A stretch of DNA of 64,000 bases from assembly GCA_030248215.1 (NCBI GenBank), contig JASANG010001891.1, forward strand, positions 24,355-88,354, written 5' to 3'. Origin of the DNA: Enoplolaimus lenunculus (Eukaryota; Nematoda; Enoplea; Enoplida; Thoracostomopsidae). The notes below the pieces were generated by a model. That model saw only the letters and a list, made by a program, of their open reading frames with translations, did no database searches and had not been told where the DNA came from. The translations under genes were made by a program, and so were the position numbers. The number at the start of each line of letters is the position of its first letter. Positions within the stretch are counted from its first letter, which is position 1. This document shows positions 21,711 to 34,282 of this stretch, one piece after another.

Positions 21711-24295
21711 ATATGGTCTCTAAACTATTAAGCTTAAAATTTTACACACAGTAAGCATTTTTAACCAGGTCAACGACATTAATTTCAGTCAGCCTGCATT
21801 ATTCTTTTCAATCTATTCGCTTGCGTAACTAATTTAAATCAAACTTTGAAATCAACTCTAGCCAATAACATTAACTCATTGAACATATGAGAGTCTAGCG
21901 CAGAAACAGTACTAAAAATATCTCAAATTAGCCAAATTAAGACTGTTATTAGTCAGGCGTATAATACAAATATACGAAACTGTTTATTATCACAACTTCA
22001 CAACTGCACCCAATCATCTAATACATTACGGTTCGTTACAATCAATGAAATATTGCAGACTAAAAAGCCATCACGCAGTGAATTCGAAAAATTTGATCTG
22101 AATTTGAAAAGTGACCGAATTAAACCGAATCTCTGAGATGCGGTAACTTTTATGTTTGTTACATGTGCATAGTTTGTATTTGCACATTTTAGTACGTGTT
22201 GAAGGACTTATTCTGGTGATAAAGATTAATGCTGCAGCCAAACATGGCATCTTACGACTACAAAGCGTCCAAGAACTAGTTAGTGCTCAGCTTGAAACAA
22301 AAAATAAGGTTACATTTAAAATTTTCGCTAGCGGTTGCCCGAGTTTCAGCCTAATCCTAAAGCTACATTCCAGGGTGCGATGAAAATAACACCTTAGTGT
22401 ATTAAGCTATAAGATGACATGCGCTTATAACTATCAAACATTAAGAAGAAAGATGAAGAAATAAAATTGTACAAAATCAAAGTTCATAAAAAGCCTCAAC
22501 CTTGAGCGGAAAAATATTTAAACGTACAAGGTTTGGAATTTGTCTAATTGAAGTGATGCGAGATTTCATTCGACGTCAACATTAAAATTCGGGCTTACAT
22601 ATCGGATCAACAGGCAAAACGCGAATGTCATATGACATGAGTTACAAACCACCGCCCTCAAGCGTTCAATGAGTAAAGAGTCGATATGTCACGTGACACT
22701 GTGAGACATTTATGCGAATGCATGGAAAGTCGGATGGCAGCGACGCAGATGAGCTTTAAAATACCGAATACAGGCCTGCAAATTAGTTTCCGACGCAACA
22801 TCACTAAGAACCGCAGCAGCTTCATAATTCAAAAATTCAAATTTCAAATTCTAGTACCATATGATATTCAACATTACAATTTGGGTATGTTACCTCAAAC
22901 ATGCAGACATTTGAAAATATACCATATAATATTCGTGGAAAATGCCTCGAATAATATGATATTGAAGAACAAAGGTAACCTATACATGATAATAGCACAC
23001 AAATACGAATTTTTGAATATGATATGGGGTCTATAAGCGGACAAAATATTACATAATAGACAATTAGGAATAAACCATGTCCCAAACGGCAAGCTGCCCG
23101 GTTAACCCCGCATGATACGAAGCTGGGAAACCAACATAAAAATCGCTGATGTTCTGAGACGATATTTTAAGACTCTGAAATAATTAATTTTAAAAAAACA
23201 AGAAATGTTTGTTCCATAGCCAGCCTAACAGTGTTCAAATATTTAATTGTAAATTATCGGTTAAGCGACGAACCGTATGTCCTATATCAAGTCCTGAGCA
23301 GGCCCACTGAGAAACTTGGGGTCAAGGGACGTAGAGACTGAGTAGCATATCCTCAGACTAACGCTTAATATTACGCTTATGTTTATGCTTAGCCTAAGGC
23401 TTAACGTTTAGACTTAGGTTACGGCTTAGACACGGCCCTTAAAATAAAACGCAGATTTGCATAGACCAAAAACTAAACACAAGTCTCTATTCATGTTTAA
23501 GGTGCTAGATAAAGTTTACTTGACACGTACCCTAGCCACATGGCATTCAGGCGAACATATCTACTTTACATATAGTTTGATTATTGGTTAAGAATCGTTT
23601 TAAAAATCTGTTTTTTTTGCAATAATTTATATCAAAAATAAAAAGATTCTCTAAAATTTATCGGCCGCACTTCATTTGCTTCGCTACTACTTTACAGACC
23701 TGAATAGACACACATTGTGTCATAACTTTGTTTTCACGCTGCGCCGTTAGATTTGTCCCTGGGGCTAGATTTGGTCTAAGTTTAAATATTAGAAAACAGC
23801 GTTTCTAAAGAGTAAATACTTATTGGAATTGAGTTTGGTCAGATAATCTATGATGGACACTACAAACGTTTAAGATAAAGCTGAGTATAAAGCTGTGCTA
23901 ACCAGCAGATATGTATGCAAGCGATAGGACTGACAGGCTAACGGAGTCGCTGAATTTTTATCAAAATGTAAAATTACTTTTGCAAAATGTATACCAACAG
24001 ACTTAGCCGCGTAGCAAGAATTTCGGTTCGGAAAGATATAACCTGATGTATTGAAATTTTTTGGTCTTTAGGGTTCTGACGGTTATTCTAATTCCAGTTA
24101 AAAGTGGGTTTTCTTGTCTTTCGCAAAAATTCGAAACACCTTCACTTGGCAAACTTTTCATGTTCATCCGTATTTTCTGCATATTGTGCATTCATCAGTA
24201 AGTAAGTTCACGCGACCAGCTGCTGGTGGACGGAGGTCGGGTAACTTAGGACCCCCATCCAAGTACAAAAAAATTTGCGACTGTTGCAAAATGAT
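21711..24295. other. Intergenic, no gene supported
   Basis: A worn TTAGGC-type stretch lies at about 23340-23440 (GCTTATGCTTAGCC pattern). The longest ORF (22686-23036 plus, 116 codons) overlaps ORFs in two other frames in very AT-rich DNA and shows no domain; it is treated as chance. Confidence 0.4.
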
Positions 24296-24665
24296 TACCT
24301 TTTCTCACATGAATATTTTCAATATCACATGAGATGCAATTTCAAGGTAAGATTCGATCCCTAGTCTCTCGGGTGGGAGACGATCACGATGACCACTCAC
24401 CTATAGGTGCTTGACGCTCGAGACCGAGAAGGCTCTCACGTCTTGTAGAGATTTTGCACTGCACATATATGTTTTCGGGTGGAAGACGATTACGATGACC
24501 ACTCAGCTAAAGGAGTTTGACGCTCGAGACCGAGAAGGCTCTCACGTCTTGTAGAGGTTTTGCACTGCACATATATGTTACAATTGTTAAACACTGGTCA
24601 CAGTGTCTATGTTGCTCATATATTACTTGTATTTAGTTGATCATAGTATACTCTATGAGTTATTG
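24296..24665 (-). mobile_element. TTAA-type MITE with tRNA-like module, copy 2 (module duplicated)
   Basis: The left end CCTTTTCTCACATGAATATT matches the 61.7 kb copy. On the minus strand the tRNA-like part shows box A (TAGGTGAGTGGTCATCG), CGTCTCCCACCCGAGAGAC and an excellent box B (GGGATCGAATC). A 106-bp segment (starting CGGGTGG at 24370 and again at 24476) is repeated in tandem, giving two anticodon-arm/box A segments but only one box B. The right end (about 24660) is worn and its TTAA is lost. Confidence 0.7.
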
Positions 24666-25303
24666 GGCTATAAATACTAACTGAGAATTTTTCCATTAAA
24701 CACTAAACGCGTAGCACATCGCTTACTAAATAGACAAACAGTTGGGGCGAGTTCTGGGGCAACTAGCGATAACATAAACCCTTCGAACCTATACAAAACT
24801 CAAACTTTTTAGGACAAATCAATTCAAAAATTGTGACAAACTTTCCATTTGACCGCTTTCGAAATCTTCAAAACTCAACGTTTACTGTTACTCGTGGTTG
24901 CTTAAATCGTTCCCAGTGGTAAATCCTGCCCACACAAATGAGTACTATAAATTTAGCAAAGCGTTGCGTACCGTTTTGAAATTGTTTTTACCAAAAGTTT
25001 ACACCGGTGGACAAAGATAGCATATATATAAATTCGAAACGATTATCGTTTCTCTGAGAAAACCGATGGGGACTTTTAGTTTTTGACGTATTTGAAAAAC
25101 TAAACAATGTATTTCATTCGGGTACCGCCAGTAAATATTGAAAAAGTAACAGCTGGCTGGCAGAGATTTATGACAGCAATCCTGAGTTTGAACATGCTAC
25201 AAATGTTAAAATAACAACTTTAAGTCGAAAAAGCAACATGGCAAATTAATAACTTGATATGGGTGTGTAAGTTTTTCGATCTCTTCTTATACATGTGATT
25301 TAA

Positions 25304-25477
25304 CGCCGTTTTCTCTTATGAATATTTTCTATTTCATCTGATACCAAATCTCAAGCTAAAGAGTCGATTTTTGATACTGTGGATTGACGGCGTATGGCAT
25401 AAAATAGCACATTGTGTATTATTTCGCTTTGACAGTTTTTGTTTTAGTCGCTCATAGTATACTCTATACGAGAGTTG
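25304..25477 (-). mobile_element. TTAA-type MITE, copy 3 (short, tRNA-like part lost)
   Basis: A 174-bp segment flanked by TTAA on both sides (25300-25303 and 25478-25481). The left end, CGCCGTTTTCTCTTATGAATA, and the block CTCATAGTATACTCTAT near the right end match the copy at 24.3-24.66 kb. Most of the tRNA-like module is absent. Confidence 0.65.
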
Positions 25478-25481
25478 TTAA

Positions 25482-28400
25482 AAGAACGATTTTGAAACTG
25501 TTCGTTTCAAAAATTTGAGGCAAAACCGTTGTGAGTTCAAGAATATATTGGACTGAAACGTACAATATTGCAATTGGTTGTATCTTCTTGCAATAGAATG
25601 AAGAAGTTCCAACTCACCAAAATTTTTGAGGTGAAATTAAATCACCAAATATTGCTCGCTCTCACAATGCGCATAAAACAAACTCGGGCCGGCGGTCAGA
25701 AAGGATTAGGCGGACTCAGCCTTTCTTAAAATATTATGAAAAACCAGAAAAGGTTTAGTCACGCTGCTTTTAAGTCTTGCGAAATCAGTAGCATGCTTCA
25801 TCTAAAATTGTTGGTGCTCCTAGCAAGTTGCGCTAGTTACGGTCCTGAACAAACTGTTCAGACCCTAAAACGAATTTAAAACACTGTCCTCATGTCGTTC
25901 AGAATTTTTCACTGGGGATCGAGGGTGGTTGGTAACGCAGGCCATGACCCAAACAGGGATCGAAACCAAAATTTTTATTTTTAGATCCGGGACTAAAATT
26001 GCGTTAGACGTTTCCCTAGCTGAGCTCGCAAGCTTTTTTACTACAATATATCGCACACCCGTCAGAATTTCTGTATCCACCGCCGAAATTTACACTATTG
26101 CTTGTACAAAAGCGAGCCGCCCCTCAAAGTTATATGAACCGAAGTTGTAATCAAGCAAACTTTAAAACTTTAAAATTTCAAAAAATATATACAAAAACTA
26201 TCCTCGTCCACCGGGAATTCATGGATCCGCTACTGCCACGCCAAATGCATAAATATTTTACATCTACAAGCCAACCTTCATCATTCACTATCAAAAAACG
26301 ATATTTCGAAGATCAGTTTGTTTTTTCCGGTTTTTAAATCACACCAAAGCCAGCCCTCCCGCACTATACGTCAAAAATACCGCCCCATAACTATCGAAAG
26401 ATAAGCGTGTGTGTGTGCGCATAGCGTCATTGGCATCACGCTGGACCGGTTTAGCCCGCTTGTGGCTCGCTCAACGGTCCCAAAGGACCCAATTTAGGCC
26501 TAGCCCTTCGAAACGAGATAAAAACCAAAATCTTGTGTTAGTAGTAAATTTGCGGATTGGATTTGGTTCGTTTTTCTCGCGAATCGTTTTTTAAGGTTAT
26601 ATATTTTACACGGTTTCCCCAATTTGAAATTTTTGGATCAATCCTGTATTTGACCGCTACAGTTTTAGTGATTGAGCACAGTAGAGAAGCGAAAAAAAAC
26701 TGCTTGGGTAGAAAAACACTACAATGACCCTAAAATGTGTTTCACAAAGAAGCATTAAATACTGCGTAGCGGTTGTTAAATAGAGACGAAACTACGCTTT
26801 AGCCAGTATTGATACAAGGAAACGTTTGACAGGGCGCGTCCCTCGAACGTGTGCGCTCTTTGTTGCCAATAGTATTTTTATTGAAACAATTCTGTTGACA
26901 AAAATTTCTTTACACCGCAAGAGATATTCCTGCACTGTAAACTAACAATTCCTGGTGGTCGGGCTAGCTGTCACTCCTGTTCCATAGCTAGGTAGCATGT
27001 TTCAAACAGGGAAGTGTACAATGGGAAGGATATTAATATATATCCTCACCGTAAACTTTCGGAGACAGAAGCAAAACAGTTTTAACAGACCTTAGAATAC
27101 ATTCCTAGATCGTAAATGTCAAAAAAATTTTCTTGTACCTCAAATTTGTGGCCTCTGAAGTTAATTTGTGGCTATACCTCTGGTTTCAAAGGCCATATAA
27201 AAACGTTTAATGCAGATTGTATGTTTTGCGACTACCATCTGGTTCAGCTAGTCAACTATGTAGTATGTCGGTTCATAAGACACCGAGTTGAAAAAACTGT
27301 TTGCCTACGATTTGTTGCAACCACTCAGCTGGCTAATGATTCCTAAACACAGATAAGTGCGCCATGAAAGTGTTTCATCAAACAAATCGCGACCCATTCC
27401 ACGTTGCTCTGAGATTTTTGTTACTTTTGCAGACACAAAAACGTTTAACGGTGCTTCTTGCGTCGCATATAAAAAGGTGTTGATAGCAGGATGATTTTCC
27501 CAGTGGCTGCGCTGGCTCGCCTTAAAAATTTGTCGACTATGCGATATGAAGTATGTACTTCGAATATTAAGCAAGGTTCTATTTTAAACTCCTGATTATG
27601 GTGAAACTTTTAGCAGAGATATTTTGAAATGGATAAATCGCCAAAATAACGCAAGTATACGGGTTTTACGTTTACCAAGTGTGAAACGTTTGAAAATAAC
27701 ATAGCGATCGTTTACGAGATATAAGGCGTAACGAAACCACTTCAAGCAAAGCGTAGCCGAATCTAAACTACGAACGAATCATTATCGCATGTTTTCTGGT
27801 ACATTTCATGCAAAAGCAGTACCACAGCAAAACAGCAACTTGTACTACTTGAACCCCTTTTTTCACGCACAAAATTGCACGCCTGTACTAAATCATGCTG
27901 CATTTTAGTAGGCTGTGTGTTTGCCAAAAAACACGATGCGACTGATAATGAAATCAAAACAGCGTCTATATAGCATGTTCTTTGGAAATTTAGGTTCAAC
28001 TCACATTGGGAATACGAGTTCCGCACAGTCATAAATAAATAAGTTTAAAAATGTCAAAAATAAATTAATATAATATCAGACGGCGTTTATTGAATTTAGC
28101 ATTCTTCGCGCATAAACTTACATTCAATGTTAACTTAAATTCAAAATTTGGCTTACGAGTCAAACTGGATTGCTACGCATTAAGCTTGAAAAGCTTTAGG
28201 ATGCCGTCTCGATTTTTATCAACTTTAAAGGGTTTCGGCGCAGTCCTGCGGCGTTAGACGCCCTGAGATACCGCAGGCGAGAATTGCAGTAGAGCACCGG
28301 ACGCCACCGCTATAAACTAATTTGCAAAGGCGTTGCAAAAGACTGACTCGCCAGTTAAACCCTTTTCCAATAATTTTTGATACTAGAGCACACACTCTCC

Positions 28401-29015
28401 TGTGATGTATTTAGATTGACTCTGACAATGGCAACTCAGCTAGTAAGAATGATTCTCTAAACATATCAACAATATTACATTCAAATACTCCATGGCGCGT
28501 TTATAACAGACTCAGGTTTTACAAGTTCAAACACGGAAAGTTTACTCAAGAAATGGAGTGATATTACAGATCGAGTGCCTATTTTGTGCGAGAAAGATAC
28601 GTCATTTCTAATATTTAATGCATACTGAGGTAAACAATGGGATAAAGGTATCTATATGAATGCTGTCCAATGCGTACTCCAAACATGCGCTCCGTTATTT
28701 TTAGTTGGAAAATTTTTTGGGGGCGTTTTGCTTCATTTCTGGTGTTTAAGTATGGTCAGTGGATGTCATACATTCAATTAAAAGTTATTTGGGCACTGAA
28801 AATAATTTCCGGTCAGTGTTTAATAAATAAACTACGCCTTGCGTTCGGGACTTCGCTTCCTCGGCACACGCTTTTTACGGGCTCTATACGATATATACTT
28901 CATTGACTAAAATTTAACCAGCTCCCAACAGCATTTGTATGGGAATAAAAAGGCGAAAAAATAATTATCATTCAATCAAACACTCCGTGTTTACGCAATA
29001 AAATTAATTTCCAAA
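25482..29015. other. Intergenic, no gene supported
   Basis: ORFs of 60-90 codons occur on both strands but overlap one another and show no motif. At 26403 a short GT run (GTGTGTGTGTGCGC) precedes a slightly GC-richer patch to 26530. Nothing else is identifiable. Confidence 0.4.
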
Positions 29016-29207
29016 CTATCCATAAAAGCTCACATAGCTATCTTTTTTGCGGTAAATAAGGAAATAATCGTAGCCAAACGCCGTAAATTCCGCATAAACA
29101 ACGCCCCGTGGAACACTGGTTAATTTTAGATCGCTTTTAATTTGTGGTAGTTTTAGCAAAGCGGTAAACTTGGTGCCCGTGAGAGAAACATTGTGAGTTA
29201 CTTTCAT
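29016..29207 (-). CDS. Possible small protein, 63 aa, unknown
   Basis: The ORF starts with a good context (AACCATGA) and has balanced codon use for such AT-rich DNA. It reads MKVTHNVSLTGTKF at the start and GYDYFLIYRKKDSYVSF near the end. There is no signal peptide or membrane segment, and no recognised family. No splice site is needed. It could equally be an exon remnant or a chance ORF. Confidence 0.2.
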   Translation of the reverse strand: MKVTHNVSLTGTKFTALLKLPQIKSDLKLTSVPRGVVYAEFTAFGYDYFLIYRKKDSYVSFYG

Positions 29208-30965
29208 GGTTTAGTTTGTGAGAACCTTTTTTTTGTGGAAAGCAGGTCGCCTGGAGGTCGTTCTAAAGCACCTCATGCCTCCTACGATTAAAGCATTCAA
29301 ACGATAAAAACAACTGCCTTAAAACTATCGTACTGCTTAATATAGGACCGTGTGAAGAGGAGAAATAGGGGTAACATAAGTCTCAATACAAAGCATAATT
29401 TACTTCAACGCTTCTGCCGTATTGAAACATTGATAACGAAGTAATAATTTTTAAGATAAAAGCCCAAAATTTAATCTTTTTCTTACTCTGGTATCAGTAA
29501 ATTTTTAGTGTTTGCAGTATCGAATCCCGAAACTGTGAACAGGGGATGTCACGTAAACATATGAAAAACGCGGGCAACCGAAGCGAACGAGAAGCCAAGC
29601 GCAATTTTAATACTACTAAATTATATATAATGAAAAATTTTGGTATATATCCAGTATGAGTACCTAAGCCTGTGTGACCTCTTGCGTTTGCTAGTAAATT
29701 GTTAATACACTGTTTGGGCATGAAAATGTTTGTATTGCTTTTGTTCAAAGGTAATTTCCGGTTTTAAGATTAAACACAATGATCACTCTAGAAACCTAAG
29801 TATCCGTTTTAAACGATTGTTTTAAAAAATTGTTTGAAAACAGTTTGTATTTGGTAAACAACTAATGACGCAACCATGGTATCCGAGCCTCCTACGAACC
29901 TTGAGAAAGGTATTTCTTTGTTTTCATGGGTCGGATAAACTGCTTTAAAGGGTCACATAGTTTTCATGTATATTTGGCAATTGTTTCGATAAGAATGAAA
30001 ATTTCACTAAAGGCGCTACATTATCACGAACCTGAAGAGTGGTACTGTTAGGCTGCACCTCGCAAATAAAGTAAGAGGTTGCAGTCGCAGCAGTAAACAA
30101 CAGCTCATGGTGTTTGCCAATTGCTAATGTTATTATTTATTTACAGCGCTAATGTGGAAAATTGCATCAACCTTTAAAGTAGCTCCCTTATCTAATGATC
30201 ATTTGCCGTCTTGTTTTGGGCTCAACAAAATATTTCGCAACAGGCAAAGGTTCGAGATTTTACCGCATGTCCGCCGACCATTGGCGTCCGCAGAAAATTC
30301 TATTTGAGGGGCACTGAATAATTTTGGGCGCACTACAATTGCAATTCAAGATGGTTTACGTTTAAACCGAGTCTATTTGGGGGGACACAAGCCAAGTTTG
30401 GAGGGCATGGCCACATGGTGCTCCCGTGGGTACGTTTTTTGCCGCGACCGAATACTGGGTTGGGCAGTGTAGGTTGTAGGGCGTTGGAGTGAAACGTACA
30501 ATAGTGCGACATTGTGACAACATTACGCAGTATTTCTGCTCTGTAAAATTTTTATGCAAAATTGCTAATGAAACTCAAGAGATTGCAGCTATGACTGTTT
30601 GAGCATGCCTGCCGGCGCCTACGATGCCACAACATTCATATATTTCAGTAAATTGTAATTTCGTGCTCGCTCAATATCAATTCTTCCTACGCTTCGCAAA
30701 GCTTTGCATTTTCAAACAGCAGATATAACGAAACCGTATACAAAAGTTTTAAGCTTTGAGGCTGAAAATTAATATATTTTATCAAATTTTTTTAAACTTG
30801 TCTTTACAAATGTGCACCAATGCGCTCTCATATTAACGAAAAAAGTACGGACACAAACGAGCATTTATCTGCCAACTGTTCTCACGACATTTATAAAAAA
30901 ACACTCTTATAGCCATACTATCATTCTCAGTCGTGTTCAGTGGCACGGCCTGAAGATTAGATTGG
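29208..30965. other. Intergenic, nothing identifiable
   Basis: A CGAAGCGAACGAGAAGCC motif at 29579 recalls the palindromic repeat seen at 63.2 kb. No supported exon is seen. Confidence 0.4.
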
Positions 30966-31144
30966 GGACCCATGTATAAATCAGGGGCGGACCGGTTTTC
31001 CGCGGGACTGCAATAAAGTAAGCTTACGCTTTAGACTAATTTTTGCTTAGATTTAGACTAAGACATAGGCTTATCTTTACACTTACGCTTAAACTTTAGC
31101 CTTGGCTTAGGCTTTAGGATTAGGAATATGCTCATACTACTGTT
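30966..31144. mobile_element. TTAGGC-bearing hAT-type MITE, worn copy
   Basis: Left end GGACCCATGTATAAATCAGG, then CGGACCGGTTTTCC and a long degenerate TTAGGC tract ending GGAATATGCTCATACTACTG, as in the 12.3 kb copy. The right inverted end is lost. Confidence 0.65.
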
Positions 31145-31807
31145 AATTGGGGGTGTGGAACCCTGCTCCAGTACTCAATGATAATTTTAAATGAAACTGT
31201 GAAAACTACAGCGCCATTTTTTGGTTTAAACGCGTCTATCAATATAAAAATAACCCAATGCAATGCCGGCATACTGAGACGTGTTAGCTTTTTCGTTGCG
31301 CATTCCAGAGACATTTAGAAATTAATAAGTGATATTAAAAGAAAAATAAAAGTGACAACAATAAAAAGTGAAAAAATCAATCATAAGGTGCTTAAGCGAT
31401 TTTAATTTATCATTGTCCTATTAACATATTGGTTTGCTAAAAACGGATGTCTGTGAACTTTGCAAACCATAGAACACGGCAATGAAATGTATATATTAAA
31501 TACGTAGTGAGCGCAATCTAAAATATAAAACCTGTATAGTTATTTGCACCGTCGAGAAGTTAAAGCCTAAGCCTGAGATTAAACCGTGGCCTCAACCAAA
31601 ACCCAAGCCTAATGCCAAACTCTGAAAATTTGAATTTTGAGACAAAAAATGTTAAAAAACGTAAAATACATCTAGGTAAACTTGAAAGTTCTAGCTAAAG
31701 CGTTAGACTTTTCAAAATAATTTTCGCTGCTTCCAGTTGTTGAACACGACTTTAACAGACACAATGCACGCGAACTAATAAAACACCGTCGTTTTGGTCC
31801 AAAATCT

Positions 31808-32018
31808 CGGCAAATGTAAAGAACAGGAGCGGAACAGTATTATAAGCATATTCCTAAGCCTATAAGCCTAAGCCTAAGCCTAAGCGTAAGAATGAGCATA
31901 TTCCTAAGCCTAAGCCTAAGACTAAGCCTAAGTCCATCAAAAAAACTAGTCCAAAGCTTAAGCTTACTCTATTGCAGTCCCACAGAAAAACGTTCCGCAC
32001 CTGATCTTTGTATGGGCC
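31808..32018. mobile_element. TTAGGC-bearing hAT-type MITE, opposite orientation
   Basis: Begins CGGCAAATGTAAAGAACAGG and ends CACCTGATCTTTGTATGGGCC, with an inner run of CCTAAGCCTAAGCCTAAG. It lies about 660 bp from the previous copy and points the other way. The ORF across it (leucine/glycine-rich LGLGLG) is produced by the repeat. Confidence 0.7.
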
Positions 32019-32565
32019 AAAATATTTGAGTCCACCACTTTTCAGAGCCAATTGTAAATTGAACATGGCAAGTGGCAAATAGACTTTCGTTAATATGGTT
32101 GTTGACAAGGTTTGTTTTTGAAGAGAGCCACCCACAACAGGTGTACACTCTTTGTGCAGTTCCGTTTTTTTCATCAAACTCTGAGTTTTTGAGTTTTTAG
32201 CAGAAAGTACGCATTGAAAGATTCAGTTATTTCATTGAGCCTTTCTCCTAAAAAGACGTTGGGATAGAAGTATTCTTTGAGTATATAATTATAGGTGTTG
32301 GTCATATAGTCGTCGGCTACCAAGGTGTAGACATTTTGCACAGCTTCAATATGACGGACGATGAAGCCAAAAAAGCGTCAGTGTCTCTCATTCCCTTCAA
32401 AAGTTACCTGGTGTGCTCATAATATTGTGTAAGTTGCATTATCGTTACAAAAGTTCGCGATAACATTTCCAAATTTTGAAACTACAAGCGGTTTTAAACA
32501 AATCACCAAACCAGCCTGGCACGCTTCCGAATATTTAACGTCGGCGCCGGCGAGTCAAACACAAC

Positions 32566-32799
32566 TCAAATACAGCAGCCCAAATTGCGCTCACAATCTC
32601 GAAGTCTCGATACGACAAGGTTTTCGCAACTGTGAATCGGCTCCAACGTACAATAATAATTCAATTTGCAAACCTTTCTCAAATGAACCACAGTGAAAGA
32701 AGTACCGCTAAGAGGGCACTCTCGTTCTCGACTCTTTCGGTTTAGGTCGCAGACACAAACCAGTGCTGGATTTAGGTTTTGTTTATTTTGAACAAACAC
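32566..32799 (-). CDS. Possible cysteine-rich exon, unknown
   Basis: The frame ends with TGA at 32566 and is rich in cysteine over its last 70 codons: VCVCDLNRK, RECPL, KVCKLNYYCTLEP, HSCENL, LRDCERNLGCCI. Ten cysteines in such a span suggest a disulfide-bonded secreted domain. There is no clear signal peptide; a weak acceptor (AAATCCAG) precedes VCVC. No family was recognised and the spacing does not match EGF, sushi or Kunitz domains as far as can be seen. It may be chance. Confidence 0.22.
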   Translation of the reverse strand: MFVQNKQNLNPALVCVCDLNRKSRERECPLSGTSFTVVHLRKVCKLNYYCTLEPIHSCENLVVSRLRDCERNLGCCI

Positions 32800-33141
32800 A
32801 TCGCATTCGTGCGTTTTACTTTCCTTTCAATGCGTAAGAATGGATCTGTTCAAGTTTTTTCAATTAAATCCACAAAAACATGAACACTATTTCTTTATTG
32901 TTCATTCTGGGGAATTGAAATTGATAAAATTAATCCATGCTATACTAAAAACACACACTGGTGATCGGTTTGCAACATTTTTGCTCGGAATTAAATGACC
33001 TGCTATACCCTAAAAGAGCACCGTTAGACAAACTGTTGTTTCAATACCTTCGAAACTTTTGAAAGAAAATAGCTTCGACAAAAACTAAACTTGACGCAGA
33101 TAAAATTATTTAGTATTACTACAAAATGTTGCTCCAGTCTG

Positions 33142-33340
33142 CACTGCAAGAAATGGTCAGTCAAATTGACTCTCTCCGAAATAGGCTTTTTGGGACTACA
33201 CAATCTGAGTCAAAATTCGAACAAGCCTGAGTCAAATGCGACTCAATTTAACTCTGGCGGAGTCGAATAAAACTCAATTTGTTTAAACAGGAAAAGCCTA
33301 TTTCGGAGAGAGTCAATTTGACTCACCATTTTTTGCAGTG
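33142..33340. mobile_element. MITE with CACTGCAA ends, copy 2
   Basis: 199 bp. Ends CACTGCAAGAAATGG and CCATTTTTTGCAGTG, followed inward by AGTCAAATTGACTCTC and its inverse and by GAAATAGGCTTTT/AAAAGCCTATTTC. Same family as 17577-17782. Confidence 0.75.
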
Positions 33341-33358
33341 TGTGCTTTGAGAGTCGTG

Positions 33359-33527
33359 TCCGTAGCCAGAAGGTGGCCAGGAGAGGGGGTTCAGTCCCGT
33401 GGAAGAATAATTTTTAAACCATTTATACGAAATTTTCAACCTTGCTCGTAAGTTATCCAAACACTAGCATGACCCTGCTGACATTTTTTAGTCCCGTTTA
33501 GCAATTTGAGCTGGCTACATGCCTGTT
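33359..33527. mobile_element. Small GTAGCCAG inverted-repeat element
   Basis: Left end CCGTAGCCAGAAGG and right end GAGCTGGCTACATG; a G-rich block (GGAGAGGGGGTTCAG) follows the left end. Same family as 11706-11852 and 34129-34282. Non-coding. Confidence 0.55.
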
Positions 33528-34128
33528 AAGAGAGCATATAGTTGAAATTTTAACGTCACTCGGTTGAGCTCTAGCCTTACAGTATATGCTTACACCTTGG
33601 GACATATTTTGATAAAACAGAACATTTGCTTGAGTTTATGCTTTCTAGAACTTTATCGGCATATCTGGCGTAAAAATTTCTTTGTGCGTCTTCGAGATCA
33701 GTAAACCTGTGAATTGTTTCACACATTTGTGTCTTAAAATAGGACTCAAGTCAGTCAAATGCAGTCTTCGTTTACAACTTTCACGTAACAAAATTTGTAA
33801 GAGCCAATTTCCCAAATTTCAAATTTAAAGCGTTAAATTTAGGAATATTCGTGTGGAATCCAACATCAGACATAAAATTTATTAAAATCACAAGATATTT
33901 TGGTCTTTTTTGTTTTAAAAAACGTTTGAGTGCATTGTGAAATTTTAACGTATTTACTTAAGTCATGCTTTATTCTTACATATTTTTACATTTCAGTTGT
34001 AGACTAAAATACTTACTGTTTCGAACAAAAACAGTTAAAATACTAATTTTGATTGAGTTTAATACCAAGGAAGGTACATAGAAAAAATTAACGGTTTACA
34101 CAATTTAGATACAACTGTCTCAAGTCCG

Positions 34129-34282
34129 TAGCCAGAGTAGCGACATTGAGTGCTCAGCCCCCTAGAAAAATTTTGGCAAAATAACAAACATGTTAGCCCC
34201 GCTTGTAAACTTGCTGTTTCAACCGCATTCTCTCATAAACTCGATCGGGATGCACTCCAGCAAGTTAAGCTGGCTACAGGCG
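34129..34282. mobile_element. Small GTAGCCAG inverted-repeat element
   Basis: Left end CCGTAGCCAGAGTAG, right end TTAAGCTGGCTACAGG; inner CAGCCCCCTAG block. Lies 600 bp from a sister copy. Confidence 0.55.

Noticed and set aside
22686-23036. 116-codon ORF as a gene
   Set aside because: Overlaps long ORFs on the other strand in AT-rich sequence and has no domain, signal peptide or splice support.
31860-32177. 105-codon ORF ending in LGLGLG
   Set aside because: Its tail is a translation of the CCTAAG tract in a MITE.
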